Positions 63,939 through 64,000 of a stretch of DNA of 64,000 bases are shown piece after piece. Under the pieces are notes generated by a model. That model did no database searches. It worked only from the letters and a program-made list of their open reading frames with translations, and had not been told where the DNA came from. This DNA is from Vineibacter terrae (lineage in GTDB: Bacteria; Pseudomonadota; Alphaproteobacteria; Reyranellales; Reyranellaceae): contig NZ_VDUZ01000039.1 in NCBI RefSeq assembly GCF_008039615.1, positions 29,995 to 93,994 of the forward strand, written 5' to 3'. The position numbers and the translations under genes were made by a program. How positions within the stretch are numbered: the stretch's first letter is position 1; every line of letters starts with the position of its first letter.

Positions 63939-64000
63939 TTTCGGACCGCGCGCGTCCACGCGCGCATTCATGAGCGCGCGTGGACGCGCGCGGTCCGAAA
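63939..64000. repeat. Long perfect palindrome at the right window edge, GGACCGCGCGCG family
   Basis: Left arm 63939-63965 and right arm 63974-64000 are perfect 27-bp reverse complements around ATTCATGA. The half-palindrome contains the full hairpin sequence of 59172-59199 in split form. It begins 5 bp upstream of the phosphotransferase start, so it overlaps the likely promoter or leader of that gene. It could extend past the window. Confidence 0.88.

Overview
The window comes from a GC-rich bacterial chromosome, most likely an alphaproteobacterium. The evidence is FixL/FixJ/FNR-type regulators with TTGA-N6-TCAA boxes, a complete ccoNOQP-GHIS oxidase locus, a PHB reductase with a small phasin, BcsS, BKACE and TctC/Bug-type proteins. 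The genus cannot be fixed from the sequence alone. I saw no rRNA, tRNA or CRISPR array.

Positions 1-4000 look like the edge of an integrated element. They hold the N-terminus of a tyrosine-type integrase running off the left end, an HNH-nuclease gene split by an intact ISAzo13-type insertion sequence with a 3-bp target duplication, and an orphan 309-aa gene. From 4.2 to 15.3 kb lies a signalling and polysaccharide locus: a hybrid histidine kinase, a receiver and an Hpt protein run directly into a cellulose-synthase-like glycosyltransferase. These are followed by a convergent partner-switch set (REC-PP2C phosphatase, STAS antagonist, anti-sigma-type kinase), a BcsS-like outer-membrane protein and a GH10 xylanase. 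From 15.3 to 18.3 kb are a frameshifted secreted-protein gene, a DUF1326 protein, a DUF4242-cyclase fusion with a lost metal ligand, and an NlpC/P60 hydrolase.

From 18.7 to 33.3 kb are catabolic genes: class III CoA-transferase, Bug-type binding protein, two BKACE enzymes and a citrate-lyase-like protein, a YghU-type glutathione transferase, an esterase, a membrane protein, PrmB, a serine-glyoxylate-type aminotransferase, and hutF-hutI.

From 33.3 to 54.5 kb is a coherent low-oxygen and stress region: three tandem-Usp proteins, FixJ-like, receiver and FixL-like signalling proteins, PHB reductase and phasin, an FNR-type regulator with a cysteine cluster, a TauE-like membrane protein, ccoNOQPGHIS, two tiny proteins, Hsp20 and Lon. 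Seven TTGA-N6-TCAA-type sites lie in this region. Most are centred 57-74 bp upstream of a start codon, which suggests that one FNR/FixK-type regulator controls the block. The FixL-like kinase appears to lack the heme-ligating histidine.

From 54.5 kb to the end are metabolic genes: SDR, glyoxalase-like protein, molybdopterin oxidoreductase, acyl-CoA ligase, acyl-CoA carboxyltransferase, DUF6285 and an APH-like phosphotransferase. Large palindromic repeats of two sequence families are scattered between genes.
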